From the NCBI RefSeq assembly GCF_008107695.1, contig NZ_VIRG01000066.1:1302001-1366000 (forward strand): DNA of 64,000 nt. Direction: 5' to 3'. The notes beneath the pieces are model-generated. The model saw nothing but the letters and a program-made list of their open reading frames with translations. It searched no databases and was not told the DNA's origin. Shown piece after piece: positions 52,879-61,485 of this stretch (its first letter is position 1; each line of letters begins with the position of its first letter). Source of the DNA: Stappia sp. BW2. GTDB lineage: Bacteria; Pseudomonadota; Alphaproteobacteria; Rhizobiales; Stappiaceae. The position numbers and the translations under genes were made by a program.

Positions 52879-54227
52879 AGACTGCCCTGAACTGCCTCAA
52901 GACCGGCTTCAGCAATGTCGAACATTTCGTTCACCTGGGCTTCGGTGATGATCAGCGGCGGACAGAAAGCCATGGCATCCAGCATGTTGCGCGAAATCAG
53001 GCCCTTGTCGTGGAACGTTGCATTGGTCTTTGCGCCGAGCGCTCCAGGCATTGCCGCCAGAGCCTCATGCTTCAGTTCCGCTGCACCGATCAACCCGACC
53101 CCGCGGGTCTCGATGACCAACGGGCTTTCCGCAAGGCCGGCAAGACGCTTCTGGAAGGTTGGCGCAATAGCTTTGACGTGGCCGACCAGATCCCGCTCCT
53201 CGATGATCTTCAGGTTTTCCAGCGCAACGGCGGCAGCGACCGGGTGCCCGGCGGCAGTGTAGCCGTGGCCGAGTACGCCGATGTTGTGGCTTTCGTCCGC
53301 AACTGGCTGATAGACCGTGTCATTGATCAACAGCGCGGAAATCGGCTGGTAGGACGACGACAAGCCCTTGGAGAGCGTCATCATGTCCGGCTGCAGATTG
53401 TAGGTTTCCGTGCCGAACATGTTGCCGGTCCGGCCAAAGCCGCAGATCACTTCATCGGCCACGAAAAGAATGCCGTATTTCTTCAGGACCGGCTGAACCG
53501 CTTCCCAATATCCGTCCGGCGGCACAACGACGCCGCCAGCGCCCATCACCGGCTCGGCAAAGAAGGCTGCGATCGTTTCCGGGCCTTCCGCCAGGATCAG
53601 GTCTTCCAGATCCTGTGCGCAGCGCTTTGCGAAATCCGCCTCGCTCTCGCCGTCCTTTTTCATGGTGCGATAATGCGGGCAGGTGGTGTGCAGGATCTGC
53701 GGCAGCGGCAGGTCGAACGAGCGGTGGTTGTTGGGCAGGCCCGTGAGGCTGGCGGAAGCGATGGTGACGCCATGATACCCGCGCACGCGGGAGATGATCT
53801 TCTTGCGTTCCGGCTGGCCAAGGGCGTTTGACCGGTACCAGATCAGCTTGATTGCCGTGTCGTTGGCTTCGGACCCGGAATTCGTGAAATAGGCTTTCGA
53901 CATCGGCACCGGTGCCATCTCAACCAGCTTTTCCGCCAGTTCAATGGATGGGCCGTGGGTCTTGTAGGTGAAGGTGTGGTAGTAGGGCAGCTTCTCCATC
54001 TGCCGGGCAGCCGCCTCCACCAGGCGCTTTTCGCCAAAGCCGACGGCAACGCTCCAGAGGCCTGCCATGCCTTCGATGTAACGCTTGCCGTTGATATCCT
54101 CGACATAAATGCCGTCGCCCTTTTCAATCACCAGGGAGCCTGTCTCTTCCTGGCGGCGGGCATCTGCGTAGGAATGGAGCTGAAAAGCTGTATCGCGGGC
54201 TTCAAGGGAATTCGGCAGCTGTGCCAT
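52875..54227 (-). CDS. Class III aminotransferase
   Basis: The product has 450 residues. Motifs are [18 protein letters not shown] near residue 115, [15 protein letters not shown] near 260, and the PLP lysine in MMTLSKGLSSSYQPI near 286. It belongs with the omega-amino-acid or diamine transaminases; the substrate is unknown. It overlaps anmK by 4 bp and, with the GntR regulator downstream, forms a minus-strand group. It is only moderately similar to the transaminase at 930-2324. Confidence 0.85.
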   Translation of the reverse strand: MAQLPNSLEARDTAFQLHSYADARRQEETGSLVIEKGDGIYVEDINGKRYIEGMAGLWSVAVGFGEKRLVEAAARQMEKLPYYHTFTYKTHGPSIELAEKLVEMAPVPMSKAYFTNSGSEANDTAIKLIWYRSNALGQPERKKIISRVRGYHGVTIASASLTGLPNNHRSFDLPLPQILHTTCPHYRTMKKDGESEADFAKRCAQDLEDLILAEGPETIAAFFAEPVMGAGGVVVPPDGYWEAVQPVLKKYGILFVADEVICGFGRTGNMFGTETYNLQPDMMTLSKGLSSSYQPISALLINDTVYQPVADESHNIGVLGHGYTAAGHPVAAAVALENLKIIEERDLVGHVKAIAPTFQKRLAGLAESPLVIETRGVGLIGAAELKHEALAAMPGALGAKTNATFHDKGLISRNMLDAMAFCPPLIITEAQVNEMFDIAEAGLEAVQGSL

Positions 54228-54608
54228 GGAGGGTCTCGTCTCGAATGAGGTTGAAAAGATCCGGCCGCAGACGACTCAAAGGTTCCTGCGTGGTACCGCA
54301 CACGGTAGGCCATAGCCTGACAAAATTGAAGAGATTGCTTTGAGGTATTTCCGCGCAGGCGGAACGCGAAATTGCAGCCGCCTGACCGGGTCGTCAAAGG
54401 CTTGAAACAGCGGCGGCGTGTCTTTTTTCGTGTGATTGCCGTCACATGTCTGCGGCATCTGGTCGGCCTAGTGTCTTTCAGTCCATTGAACCGGACGCAT
54501 CACCGGCCGAAGCTCCCCACAGGCGGATGGCCGGTACACAAGTCGGGCGGAAGCAGAAAGCTTCCGTCCGTACTTTTTTGTCCCGGCCAGGGATTGCGTT
54601 TCGCATAT
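54228..54608. other. Intergenic region between two minus-strand genes
   Basis: The interval carries the aminotransferase promoter and the 3' flank of the CHASE2-cyclase gene. Frames in both directions exist but lack ribosome-binding sites and recognisable domains. Nothing functional can be supported. Confidence 0.4.
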
Positions 54609-56525
54609 TCAGTGCGTTGCGGTGGTCCCGCTCGGCTCCGGCACTGCCTGGTCTGCCGTCCAGAGCGCCACTTCCAGCTCCTGCACACGGCCCCTGATGG
54701 CAACGGCCTCCAGGCGTGGCGGCCTGGCCAACGCCTCCTGGAATGCCGGGGTCGCCGCGGTCTGATCTGCCATGGCCTGATCTGACATGGTCTGGGCTGC
54801 TGTGGTCAGGGTCGTGGAAAGGACCATCGATGCACCGTGTGACTTGCCAACTTCCATCAGCCTGCTGGCTACGTTGACGCAATCGCCGGTCGCTGCGATC
54901 TGTTGCTGATTGTCATGGCCGAGACGCGACAGCACCACTGGGCCGTAATGGCCCCCGATGCGGACCTCCCGAATATCGGCATTTAGGCCGGACGCCTTTA
55001 TCCAGTCTCGCACCGCGCCAACAAGGTCGAAAGCACAGCGGCAAGCATCCTCTGCGTCCCTGGATGTGGCGTCCGGAATGCCGAAGCCGATCATGGCGCC
55101 ATCGCCCATGAAATCCAGAACCAGCCCCCTGTTACGCACCGCCTCGTTGACCACCAGCGTATGAAAAGCCTTCAAGACATCGCGCGTGCGCGCGGGCCCC
55201 AGTTTTTCCGACAGGCCTGTGTATCCCGACAGGTCGATGAACAGGATCGCGACGGATTGCTCCCGCGGGACCTGCAGAAAACCGGGATCGTCGGCAATGC
55301 GCCTGGCAAGGCCGGGAGCCTGAAACCGGCTGAGGGCTTCGCGGGCAGCCATCAACCGGCGCACCCGAAACCAGTCGAAGCCCTCACGCAGCACAGCCAG
55401 AGCCACGACCGGTGGCAAGCTTGCAGCAATCGGCAGCGTCGCGTTCAGCCAGATTCCCTGATTGAAACTGATGACCGTGACCGCGAGCCAGCCCAGAAGA
55501 AGCAGCAGATAGACGATCGTTGCGCTGGCCAGCGGCAGAAACACGATCACGGCCATGCCAAGCAGCGTAATGGACACGGCCGCAATGGCATCGCCCAGAC
55601 GAACGCGGCTGTCACGCAACAGCACCGAACCGTCCAGCAGATTGGCGATCCCTGTCGACAGCACCTCCACTCCGGGCAGGATCGGGTCGAACGGCGTGGA
55701 AAACCGGTCGCCGACCGCCGAGGCCGTCACGCCGAGCATCACCAGATGACCATCGAGAGCGGCCTTGGCGGCGGCTGACCCCTGAAGAAGCGCTTCTGCA
55801 CTGACGGTCCTGATCGTGCCGCCCTTGCCGTAATAGTTCAGCGGTTGTTGCCAGTGCATATCCAGCGGCTGTACTCGTCCGGCGAGGCGGATGCCTTCGG
55901 CCGTTACCGAGGGGATCTTTCCAAGATACTTGCCGACAGCCTGCATGCCGAAAGACGGGGCAAGGCCCTGATCCGTCCTGAAGATGAGAGGGAAATGGCG
56001 TGGTGTGCCGCCGGCATCGGTCGCGACGTTGACCAGCCCGACGCTGGCGACTTCGGCGAAGATCTCATAGGGGCGCAGCTCGCTTTCGGGAGCGGGCACC
56101 CGAACCACAGCGGCCTCATCAAGCGGAAACTGACCGCCGGCCGCAATGACCGAGGGCAGCGACCCCAGTGCGCTTGCCAGACCGGCGTCGGCGGCCTCAT
56201 CCGATTTGCCAATCAGCAGAATGTCGACGGCCAGGGCCTTCGCACCGGCTTCCCGGATCCGTTCAACAATCGCCGCCAGAATAACCCTGCCGACCGGGTA
56301 TTGCCCCGCGGCCGCGACGGTCTTGTCGTCAATGGCCACAATCACCACGTCCCGCGGCGCTTCACGCGGCCCCTTTATCAGAATACGCAGATCCAGCAGC
56401 ACGGTTTCCAGACGGTCCAGAACGCTTGCCCGTCCGGCGACGTGGCTCTGGGCGAGCGCGCCCGCCCAGACAACACCTGCCAACATCGCCAGGGCGACGA
56501 GACAGGCATAGAGCTTCAGTTTCAT
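54609..56525 (-). CDS. CHASE2-domain adenylate/guanylate cyclase
   Basis: The product has about 638 residues. An N-terminal membrane anchor (LYACLVALAMLAGVVWAGAL) leads into a periplasmic CHASE2 sensor with VVIVAIDDKTVAAAGQYPVG near residue 75, then three closely spaced helices (about 310-380), then a class III cyclase domain with the metal Asp in VAILFIDLSGYTGLSEKLG and LDFMGDGAMIGFG, and the adenine-type motif ATGDCVNVASRL. It should make cAMP (or cGMP) from a periplasmic cue. It overlaps the FecR-domain gene by 4 bp and faces a Crp-type regulator across 124 bp, so a complete signal circuit is implied. The start at 56525 is set by that overlap. Confidence 0.88.
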   Translation of the reverse strand: MKLKLYACLVALAMLAGVVWAGALAQSHVAGRASVLDRLETVLLDLRILIKGPREAPRDVVIVAIDDKTVAAAGQYPVGRVILAAIVERIREAGAKALAVDILLIGKSDEAADAGLASALGSLPSVIAAGGQFPLDEAAVVRVPAPESELRPYEIFAEVASVGLVNVATDAGGTPRHFPLIFRTDQGLAPSFGMQAVGKYLGKIPSVTAEGIRLAGRVQPLDMHWQQPLNYYGKGGTIRTVSAEALLQGSAAAKAALDGHLVMLGVTASAVGDRFSTPFDPILPGVEVLSTGIANLLDGSVLLRDSRVRLGDAIAAVSITLLGMAVIVFLPLASATIVYLLLLLGWLAVTVISFNQGIWLNATLPIAASLPPVVALAVLREGFDWFRVRRLMAAREALSRFQAPGLARRIADDPGFLQVPREQSVAILFIDLSGYTGLSEKLGPARTRDVLKAFHTLVVNEAVRNRGLVLDFMGDGAMIGFGIPDATSRDAEDACRCAFDLVGAVRDWIKASGLNADIREVRIGGHYGPVVLSRLGHDNQQQIAATGDCVNVASRLMEVGKSHGASMVLSTTLTTAAQTMSDQAMADQTAATPAFQEALARPPRLEAVAIRGRVQELEVALWTADQAVPEPSGTTATH

Positions 56526-57040
56526 TGCCCGAAACGGGACAACAACCCTGCAGCCCTTTCCGCCGACCATGTGGCTGGCGCAAAGGGAAGCCCAGGGGCA
56601 ACATCCGCCCCCTCACCCGCGGCCAGCAGCACCGTATCGGAGCCATCCGGTCGCGACACCGACACATGGCCGCGCACGACGAAGACAGACGTGCGTTCCG
56701 GCCCGACGTCGACCGCATAGATCGTGCCGCGCACGGCGGCGATGGCATGGGGGGTGCGCACCTGAAACGGTCCGCTGCCGGGCTCGACCTCGATCAGCAC
56801 CGCATCGGCACTCAGATCGACCTCGTCCGGGCGGCTGGCGCCGGCCGCAGTATCGATACTGAACGCAGAGGCGGCTTCAGCTTCGATCACAAGGCCGTTA
56901 TCACACTGAAAAACGACCCTTGGCGGATCCTGAACCTGCGTTCGCTCACACCCGTTTACATTTTGCGCCATGGCCGTGGTCGATGCTGCGAACATCATCC
57001 AGAGCAGGGTTATGGCCAGTTTCAGTCGTCCTGTTGACAT
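56522..57040 (-). CDS. Secreted FecR-domain protein
   Basis: The product has about 172 residues. A Sec signal peptide (LAITLLWMMFAASTTAMA) is followed by a FecR domain, visible as PFQVRTPHAIAAVRGTIYAV and VVRGHVSVSRPDGSD. There is no anti-sigma N-terminal domain and no membrane anchor, unlike sigma-regulator FecR proteins. It is co-transcribed with, and overlaps by 4 bp, the CHASE2 cyclase gene, whose periplasmic sensor is the obvious candidate partner. That partnership is inference; FecR-domain proteins of this stand-alone type are usually of unknown function. Confidence 0.85.
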   Translation of the reverse strand: MSTGRLKLAITLLWMMFAASTTAMAQNVNGCERTQVQDPPRVVFQCDNGLVIEAEAASAFSIDTAAGASRPDEVDLSADAVLIEVEPGSGPFQVRTPHAIAAVRGTIYAVDVGPERTSVFVVRGHVSVSRPDGSDTVLLAAGEGADVAPGLPFAPATWSAERAAGLLSRFGQ

Positions 57041-57087
57041 TGCATATCCGATAGGCTTGTCAGGGTCTTGTAGGGCATCACGGTGAA

Positions 57088-57130
57088 ATACCACCTTGGT
57101 ATGGCATGGCAACCGTTGTAACAAGCGTTG
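57088..57130. promoter_or_regulatory. Repeat-rich divergent promoter between FecR and Crp genes
   Basis: ATACCACCTTGGTAT (57088-57102) is an inverted repeat with 6-bp arms, and CAACCGTTG-TAA-CAAGCGTTG (57110-57130) is a tandem pair of 9-bp blocks. Both lie between the divergent starts at 57040 and 57165. A classical TGTGA-N6-TCACA Crp site is not present; GTGA-N8-TCAC at 57133-57148 is two bases too wide. The binding protein is unknown. Confidence 0.4.
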
Positions 57131-57164
57131 CAGTGACACTCTTATCACACCCGAAAGAGAGAAC

Positions 57165-57866
57165 ATGGCTGCCGACGAGAGTTTGAATAAAGAAAAGCTT
57201 CTTGGACAGAGCTTTATTTTCGAAGCCCTGGACGAGCAGAGTCGAAAGGACCTTGCCGCTTTCGCCCATGTGAAACGCTACACTGCCGGCGATGTCATTT
57301 TCGACATGGGGACACCGGGGCAGAGCATGATGGCGATTGCGGAAGGTTCCGTGCGCATCACCATGACAACCCCCAGCGCCCGCGACGTCACGTTGTCGGA
57401 GCTGCATGCGGGAGATATCTTTGGCGAAATCGCCCTGCTTGATGGCGGCGAGCGGTCTGCGAATGCCCGGGCCCTGACCAACTGCAAGCTGGTCGTGCTC
57501 GAACGGCGGTCTCTTCTTGAGGTTCTCAACCGCGATCCGGCTCTGTCCATCCGCGTGATCGAATTGCTTTGCAAACGGGTGCGCCGGTCGGACGAGAGGA
57601 TGATGGAAATCGGCTTTCTCGGCCTGCCCGAACGCCTTGCCCGCCTGTTGCTGCGCATCACGGTGACGGCTCCCGGCAGCGAAGAAAAACCGCTGACCAA
57701 ACTGTCGCTTTCCCAATCGGAAATTGCCGAAATGATCGGCAATACGCGAGAGACCGTGAACCGGTGCCTTCGCAAGTTCCAGAAAGCAGAGCTGATCGAA
57801 ATCAGGGACGGCTGGCTGATTATCCGCAACCGGGAAGGCCTGGAGGATGTCGCCGATTCGGTGTGA
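57165..57866 (+). CDS. Crp/Fnr family transcriptional regulator
   Basis: The product has 233 residues. A cyclic-nucleotide-binding domain carries the phosphate-binding cassette FGEIALLDGGERSANARA near residue 88, close to the cAMP-binding consensus with its conserved Glu and Arg. The C-terminal winged helix reads LSQSEIAEMIGNTRETVNRC near residues 185-205. It lacks the four cysteines of oxygen-sensing Fnr. It diverges from the FecR/CHASE2-cyclase genes, which supports cAMP as ligand. AAAGAGAG precedes the ATG at 57165. Confidence 0.88.
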   Translation: MAADESLNKEKLLGQSFIFEALDEQSRKDLAAFAHVKRYTAGDVIFDMGTPGQSMMAIAEGSVRITMTTPSARDVTLSELHAGDIFGEIALLDGGERSANARALTNCKLVVLERRSLLEVLNRDPALSIRVIELLCKRVRRSDERMMEIGFLGLPERLARLLLRITVTAPGSEEKPLTKLSLSQSEIAEMIGNTRETVNRCLRKFQKAELIEIRDGWLIIRNREGLEDVADSV

Positions 57867-58031
57867 GCCTGTCGGCAACGCTTCCGCGGCTGAAGGCATG
57901 GCCCTGCCCTGTCATGAGACAGGCCATGCGAGGGCTGTGTGTCTCGTCACAGGTCCCGGCGCATGAAATTTCCTAGGTAAGGGGCACCGGCGAACACCGC
58001 TTCGCCAACACCTGGCCAAAGGAAGCCCCAA

Positions 58032-58298
58032 ATGTTCAAGAAAACCATTTTCACCGCCGTTGCAGCTGCAGCTCTCGCAACAACAGTCTTCGCTCCGGCA
58101 GCTATCGCCGGCGGCCATAGCAATCATCATGGCCGCGACTATCAGCATCCCTGGGCTATCGGCGTTCGTGATGCAGTCGTGACCCGGCACATCGACTGGT
58201 GCTTCCGCCAACACAATTCCTATCGCACTTCCGACAACACTTACTGGACAGGCCAAGGCGCGCGCCTGCAGTGTTCCTCGCCTTTCATGAAACGCTGA
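58032..58298 (+). CDS. Small secreted BA14K-like protein
   Basis: The product has 88 residues. It has a Sec signal (KTIFTAVAAAALATTVFAPA, then AIAG), a His-rich segment (GGHSNHHGRDYQHP) and a C-terminal pattern HIDWCFRQHNSYRTSDNTYW with a second Cys near the end (ARLQCSSPF), which resembles the BA14K motif W-x-x-Y/F-C...Y...C. I do not claim the family firmly. The start has AAAGGAAG upstream. It stands alone between the Crp gene and the cold-shock gene, with no visible terminator. Confidence 0.65.
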   Translation: MFKKTIFTAVAAAALATTVFAPAAIAGGHSNHHGRDYQHPWAIGVRDAVVTRHIDWCFRQHNSYRTSDNTYWTGQGARLQCSSPFMKR

Positions 58299-58613
58299 CG
58301 GATAAACGGCATCAGTCCTGCCGGCCCCGGCCAAACGCCCCCTCATGCACCAGATCGGTCGTGAAGCCGGATCAAATCGAACGAATATTGCCGAAATGGA
58401 TGGTCGGAAAATTCTTTTTACGGAATCTGAAAATACGCCTTGTTTTGAACACGGTTTCAACCTAGAAATGAGCAATCGATATTGTTTGTCGAACTTTGTG
58501 ACTGCGCGGTTTTCCGTGTTCTGAACGATCTTCCCATCAACGTCGACCTAACCGCGCTGCCCCACATAGCGTGAGGCGCGCAAACTACCATGACCGATTG
58601 AAAGGAAATCGTT
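58299..58613. other. Leader region of the second cold-shock gene
   Basis: This 315-bp stretch includes the end flank of the small secreted gene and a probable long leader for the cold-shock gene (GAAAGGAAATCGTT immediately before its ATG). An AT-rich block near 58380-58510 could hold its promoter. No other feature is clear. Confidence 0.45.
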
Positions 58614-58823
58614 ATGCCAGTAGGAACCGTAAAATTCTTCAACACCACCAAAGGCTTTGGCTTTATTCAGCCGGAAGATGGCGCTTCTGACGTGTTCGTG
58701 CACATCTCCGCTGTCGAGCGCGCAGGCATGCGCGGCCTGGTCGAAGGCCAGAAGGTCAGCTTTGAAGTTGTCCAGGACCGCCGTTCCGGCAAGTCCGCTG
58801 CTGACAATCTTCAGGAAGTCTAA
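58614..58823 (+). CDS. Cold-shock protein, CspA family (second)
   Basis: The product has 69 residues, one cold-shock domain with [20 protein letters not shown] and [13 protein letters not shown], so RNP1 and RNP2 are intact. It is a clear paralogue of the protein at 26411-26623 but differs in the second half ([20 protein letters not shown]). AAAGGAAA precedes the ATG, and its own terminator follows within 65 bp. Confidence 0.93.
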   Translation: MPVGTVKFFNTTKGFGFIQPEDGASDVFVHISAVERAGMRGLVEGQKVSFEVVQDRRSGKSAADNLQEV

Positions 58824-58885
58824 TTCCGCATCCAACTCTGTCCGGTGACCACGGATGTACTGGCACCGGATGGCAGGATGAATAG

Positions 58886-58914
58886 AAAAGGCCGGGTAAC
58901 TCCCGGCCTTTTTT
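58886..58914 (+). terminator. Terminator of the second cold-shock gene
   Basis: AAAGGCCGGG (58887-58896) pairs with CCCGGCCTTT (58902-58911) around a 5-nt loop and is followed by T's to 58914. Confidence 0.9.
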
Positions 58915-58951
58915 GCATTTAAACCACCATTGACCGGTTGGAGGCGCGCAG

Positions 58952-59203
58952 ATGACTTCGTCCAAGGAAACAGAAACTCCGCTTCGCACAAGGCGGGAGA
59001 CCGCGGAAAGCAAAGCAGAAACGACCCGCCGCATTGCACGCGAAATCAATGAGGCAGAAGCATCGGCACGCGATGCCAAGACGGCTCGGCTGAAAGCCGC
59101 GAGACTGGCAAACCAGGCGCATCAGGAAAGCACGGCAACCGAGACAGCCAAAGGCAAAGCGACCAAGGCAAAGCCGCGCAAACGCACTCTCCGCAAGGCC
59201 TGA
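58952..59203 (+). CDS. Small basic helical protein, unknown
   Basis: The product has 83 residues, rich in Lys, Arg, Ala and Glu, with heptad-like runs (ETTRRIAREINEAEASARDA) and a C-terminal basic tail (KAKPRKRTLRKA). It could be a nucleic-acid-binding or histone-like small protein, but no family is recognised. GGAGG 9 bp before the ATG is a strong ribosome-binding site, which is the main reason to call it real. It starts 40 bp after the cold-shock terminator. Confidence 0.5.
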   Translation: MTSSKETETPLRTRRETAESKAETTRRIAREINEAEASARDAKTARLKAARLANQAHQESTATETAKGKATKAKPRKRTLRKA

Positions 59204-59354
59204 CAGGCAACCTTCCTTCTTCGTTCTGGAGAGTTTTTGTCTGCACTGCCGGCAAGGGGAGCGACCGGCAAGGTGAGCGAAATGACCGTTCAGGATGGGC
59301 CGATCTCAATCTCTGCCCATTTTACCAGCCGGAGCCCGGATCGATAGCACGCAG

Positions 59355-59933
59355 TCAATCTGCCGCGAGGTCCGCGACAAACGCGTCCATGACCAGCGCA
59401 GGTTGCTTGCAGTTGGGCAGGAGCTCGAATTCAACCTGATCTACAACCTTAAATCCCAGGGCTGTGTAAAACCCTGTTGCGCTCTTGCTGGCCCATAGCC
59501 CAGTGACCTGAAGACGCTCGGCACCTGAATTCGCGTTGAGGATTTGCCGGATCAATCTGCGTCCGATCCCCGATCTCTGGACTGCCTGGCTGACATAACA
59601 GCCCCAGACATAGGCAACAGAACCGCGAGCCGCATAAACGCAGCTTCCAACGATCTGCTTATCCTGAAAGGCAAGGAGCACACGCTCATCCGTTGCAGGC
59701 AGGATGCCGCCCAGACGGTCGCCTTCAAGGGTCGCGATCAATGCGGACGCTGTATCGGCGCCCAACTGTTTCCCGTAGGTCTCACGCCAACAACTTGCGA
59801 GAAAGGACCGGAGACGGCCCCTGGGCAATCCAGCGGAGTGACGAATGTCGGAATCGAATTCAACCAGTTCGAGCACGTTTCCGGTTCCTGCTGCATCGGG
59901 TAGATGACAGACGAGGAATACCTCTTCGCGCAC
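59355..59933 (-). CDS. GNAT family N-acetyltransferase
   Basis: The product has 192 residues. The acetyl-CoA loop is visible as SQAVQRSGIGRRLIRQI near residue 115, followed by LQVTGLWASKSATGFYTALG and FKVVDQVEFELL, typical of GNAT motifs A and B. The substrate is unknown. Its start at 59933 lies 27 bp from the next minus-strand gene, so the two may be co-transcribed. Confidence 0.8.
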   Translation of the reverse strand: MREEVFLVCHLPDAAGTGNVLELVEFDSDIRHSAGLPRGRLRSFLASCWRETYGKQLGADTASALIATLEGDRLGGILPATDERVLLAFQDKQIVGSCVYAARGSVAYVWGCYVSQAVQRSGIGRRLIRQILNANSGAERLQVTGLWASKSATGFYTALGFKVVDQVEFELLPNCKQPALVMDAFVADLAAD

Positions 59934-59960
59934 TCGGGCAGAACCGATTTCTCAACCACC

Positions 59961-60278
59961 TTAGCGGTGGCTGGAACCGAAAGTTTTTTCGAGCAGCGCC
60001 GAGTTGGTAGAACCGGGAGCGGTGCTGTTGCTGCTGATCGCTTCCAGCTGATCCTGGGTGGTCATCCGCTCATACGCTTCACCATCGGACTGAATGCGAT
60101 ATTGCGGCAAGCCATCGCGCGCCGGCAATCTGCCTGTGACGCGATACGTCAAACCAGACGTACTCTTGCCTCCGAATACATTCTTCAGACGCACGGCCTG
60201 CCCTATCCGGAAACTGTGGTCCGCGGAGCCGCCTGAAGCCTTGTCTGTGCTGGTTTTTGTGACCGTCGTTTTGGTCAT
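59961..60278 (-). CDS. Conserved hypothetical protein
   Basis: The product has about 105 residues. A Thr/Lys-rich N-terminus is followed by a compact segment FRIGQAVRLKNVFGGKSTSG and RLPARDGLPQYRIQSDGEAY, a pattern I associate with small conserved hypothetical proteins of alphaproteobacteria. The function is unknown. The start at 60278 has AAGGA upstream at somewhat wide spacing. Confidence 0.6.
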   Translation of the reverse strand: MTKTTVTKTSTDKASGGSADHSFRIGQAVRLKNVFGGKSTSGLTYRVTGRLPARDGLPQYRIQSDGEAYERMTTQDQLEAISSNSTAPGSTNSALLEKTFGSSHR

Positions 60279-61485
60279 GATAATTGGGTATCCTTTGTTT
60301 TGAAGAATTCGTGAGCGGAGATCCGCCATGTGAAGGCATCGGTATCGAGAGATACGTCTGACCGGCAGCTCAACCGGCGGCCGCGTCCATGCTTTCGCAA
60401 ACTGATTTTGGTCCGGTGAAGCCTGATGCGCGACGGCAAGCAGCAGATATCAGCGCCATCAAATATGCCATGACCGCCTCTTGCGGACACACTTACTCTG
60501 GAACGTCGCAACCCAAAGCGCGCACATCAACTTTGCAAAATACAGTTATGAATTTTGTATTTTCATGAAAAAACAAGCGAACGAATGAATTTATTTTTCT
60601 TGATAAGCCTGTTCTTCTTTATAAGAGCATACACACTTTGCAACAACAATCAAACAGCAAAATATTTTCAAATTTTATCTCAATGAATTCTTTTTGAAGA
60701 AGCCGGATTGGCCGCCCGATTTCTGATCACGCCTATCCGCACGGCTGTAATTCCCAGCTCAACGAACAAGCCCTCACCTGAGACACAAACGCTATCTCTT
60801 CGGAAGTTGGAGGCGATATCCTGGACGAGCGCCGTCGGAGAAGCGGGTCAATCCCCCCCCAAGAAAGAAGCCGACCGGTCTTCGGGCAGGAACATCCTTC
60901 AGCATCAGATCAAGGTTGGCGCTCTCGTAAGGAAATTCAACGCGCAACGTCCGCCGAAAGCCTGCGCCATGAAGGCGGCGGTGGTCGTCTACGCAGGCCT
61001 CGACCCAGGCAATATCAGGAACTGCCGCCCCTGGACTATCCCTTCCATGACAGGGGCGTTCCAGGCTCCGCCTGAGGTCGGATCTGCATGCATCGCAAGA
61101 AGAACAATGTCTGGATGGTTCTGGCTGGTCAGAAGCTTGTGAACAAAGAGGAAGACGATGGATTTGGATGATCGGCTTCACGAGCCATGATCTGCGACAC
61201 ACCGGCCAGAAGCAGAGAACGCTACAGACAATCGACGCCCCGTTCGGCACGAGATCGTTGCCCATGTCACCGCTATAAACCGATGGTCATCTCTGCGGGC
61301 AGGACACTTTTGGTGTCGAATGCCATGCCGAACCGACTCTGCGCTCTGGTTTTTCTGAACCGCATTGGGAAGCTGTGCCAGGCAATCCCGGCTCAAATGC
61401 CAAGCATTTCCGACCCAAACCGGACCCTATGCGTGGAACGCGCGAGGGTCCGCTTTGCGGGACTTTTCTGCCGTTCGGCCTTTTT
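60279..61485. other. Gene-poor, partly AT-rich stretch
   Basis: Over 1.2 kb I find no gene with both a plausible start and a recognisable domain. 60540-60700 is strongly AT-rich and may be a promoter or recently acquired DNA. At 60800-61270 partial frames on both strands (for example minus VHKLLTSQNHPDIVLLAMHA, about 60 codons between stops without an ATG) suggest decayed coding sequence, but no family can be named. Confidence 0.4.

Noticed and set aside
57133..57148. GTGA-N8-TCAC as a Crp site before the Crp gene
   Set aside because: The half-sites are spaced by 8 rather than 6 bp and lie within 20 bp of the start codon, so it is not a standard Crp site.
60708..61265. Overlapping plus (60708-61142) and minus (60792-61265) frames
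   Set aside because: Neither has a recognisable domain or ribosome-binding site; the region reads as decayed or non-coding.
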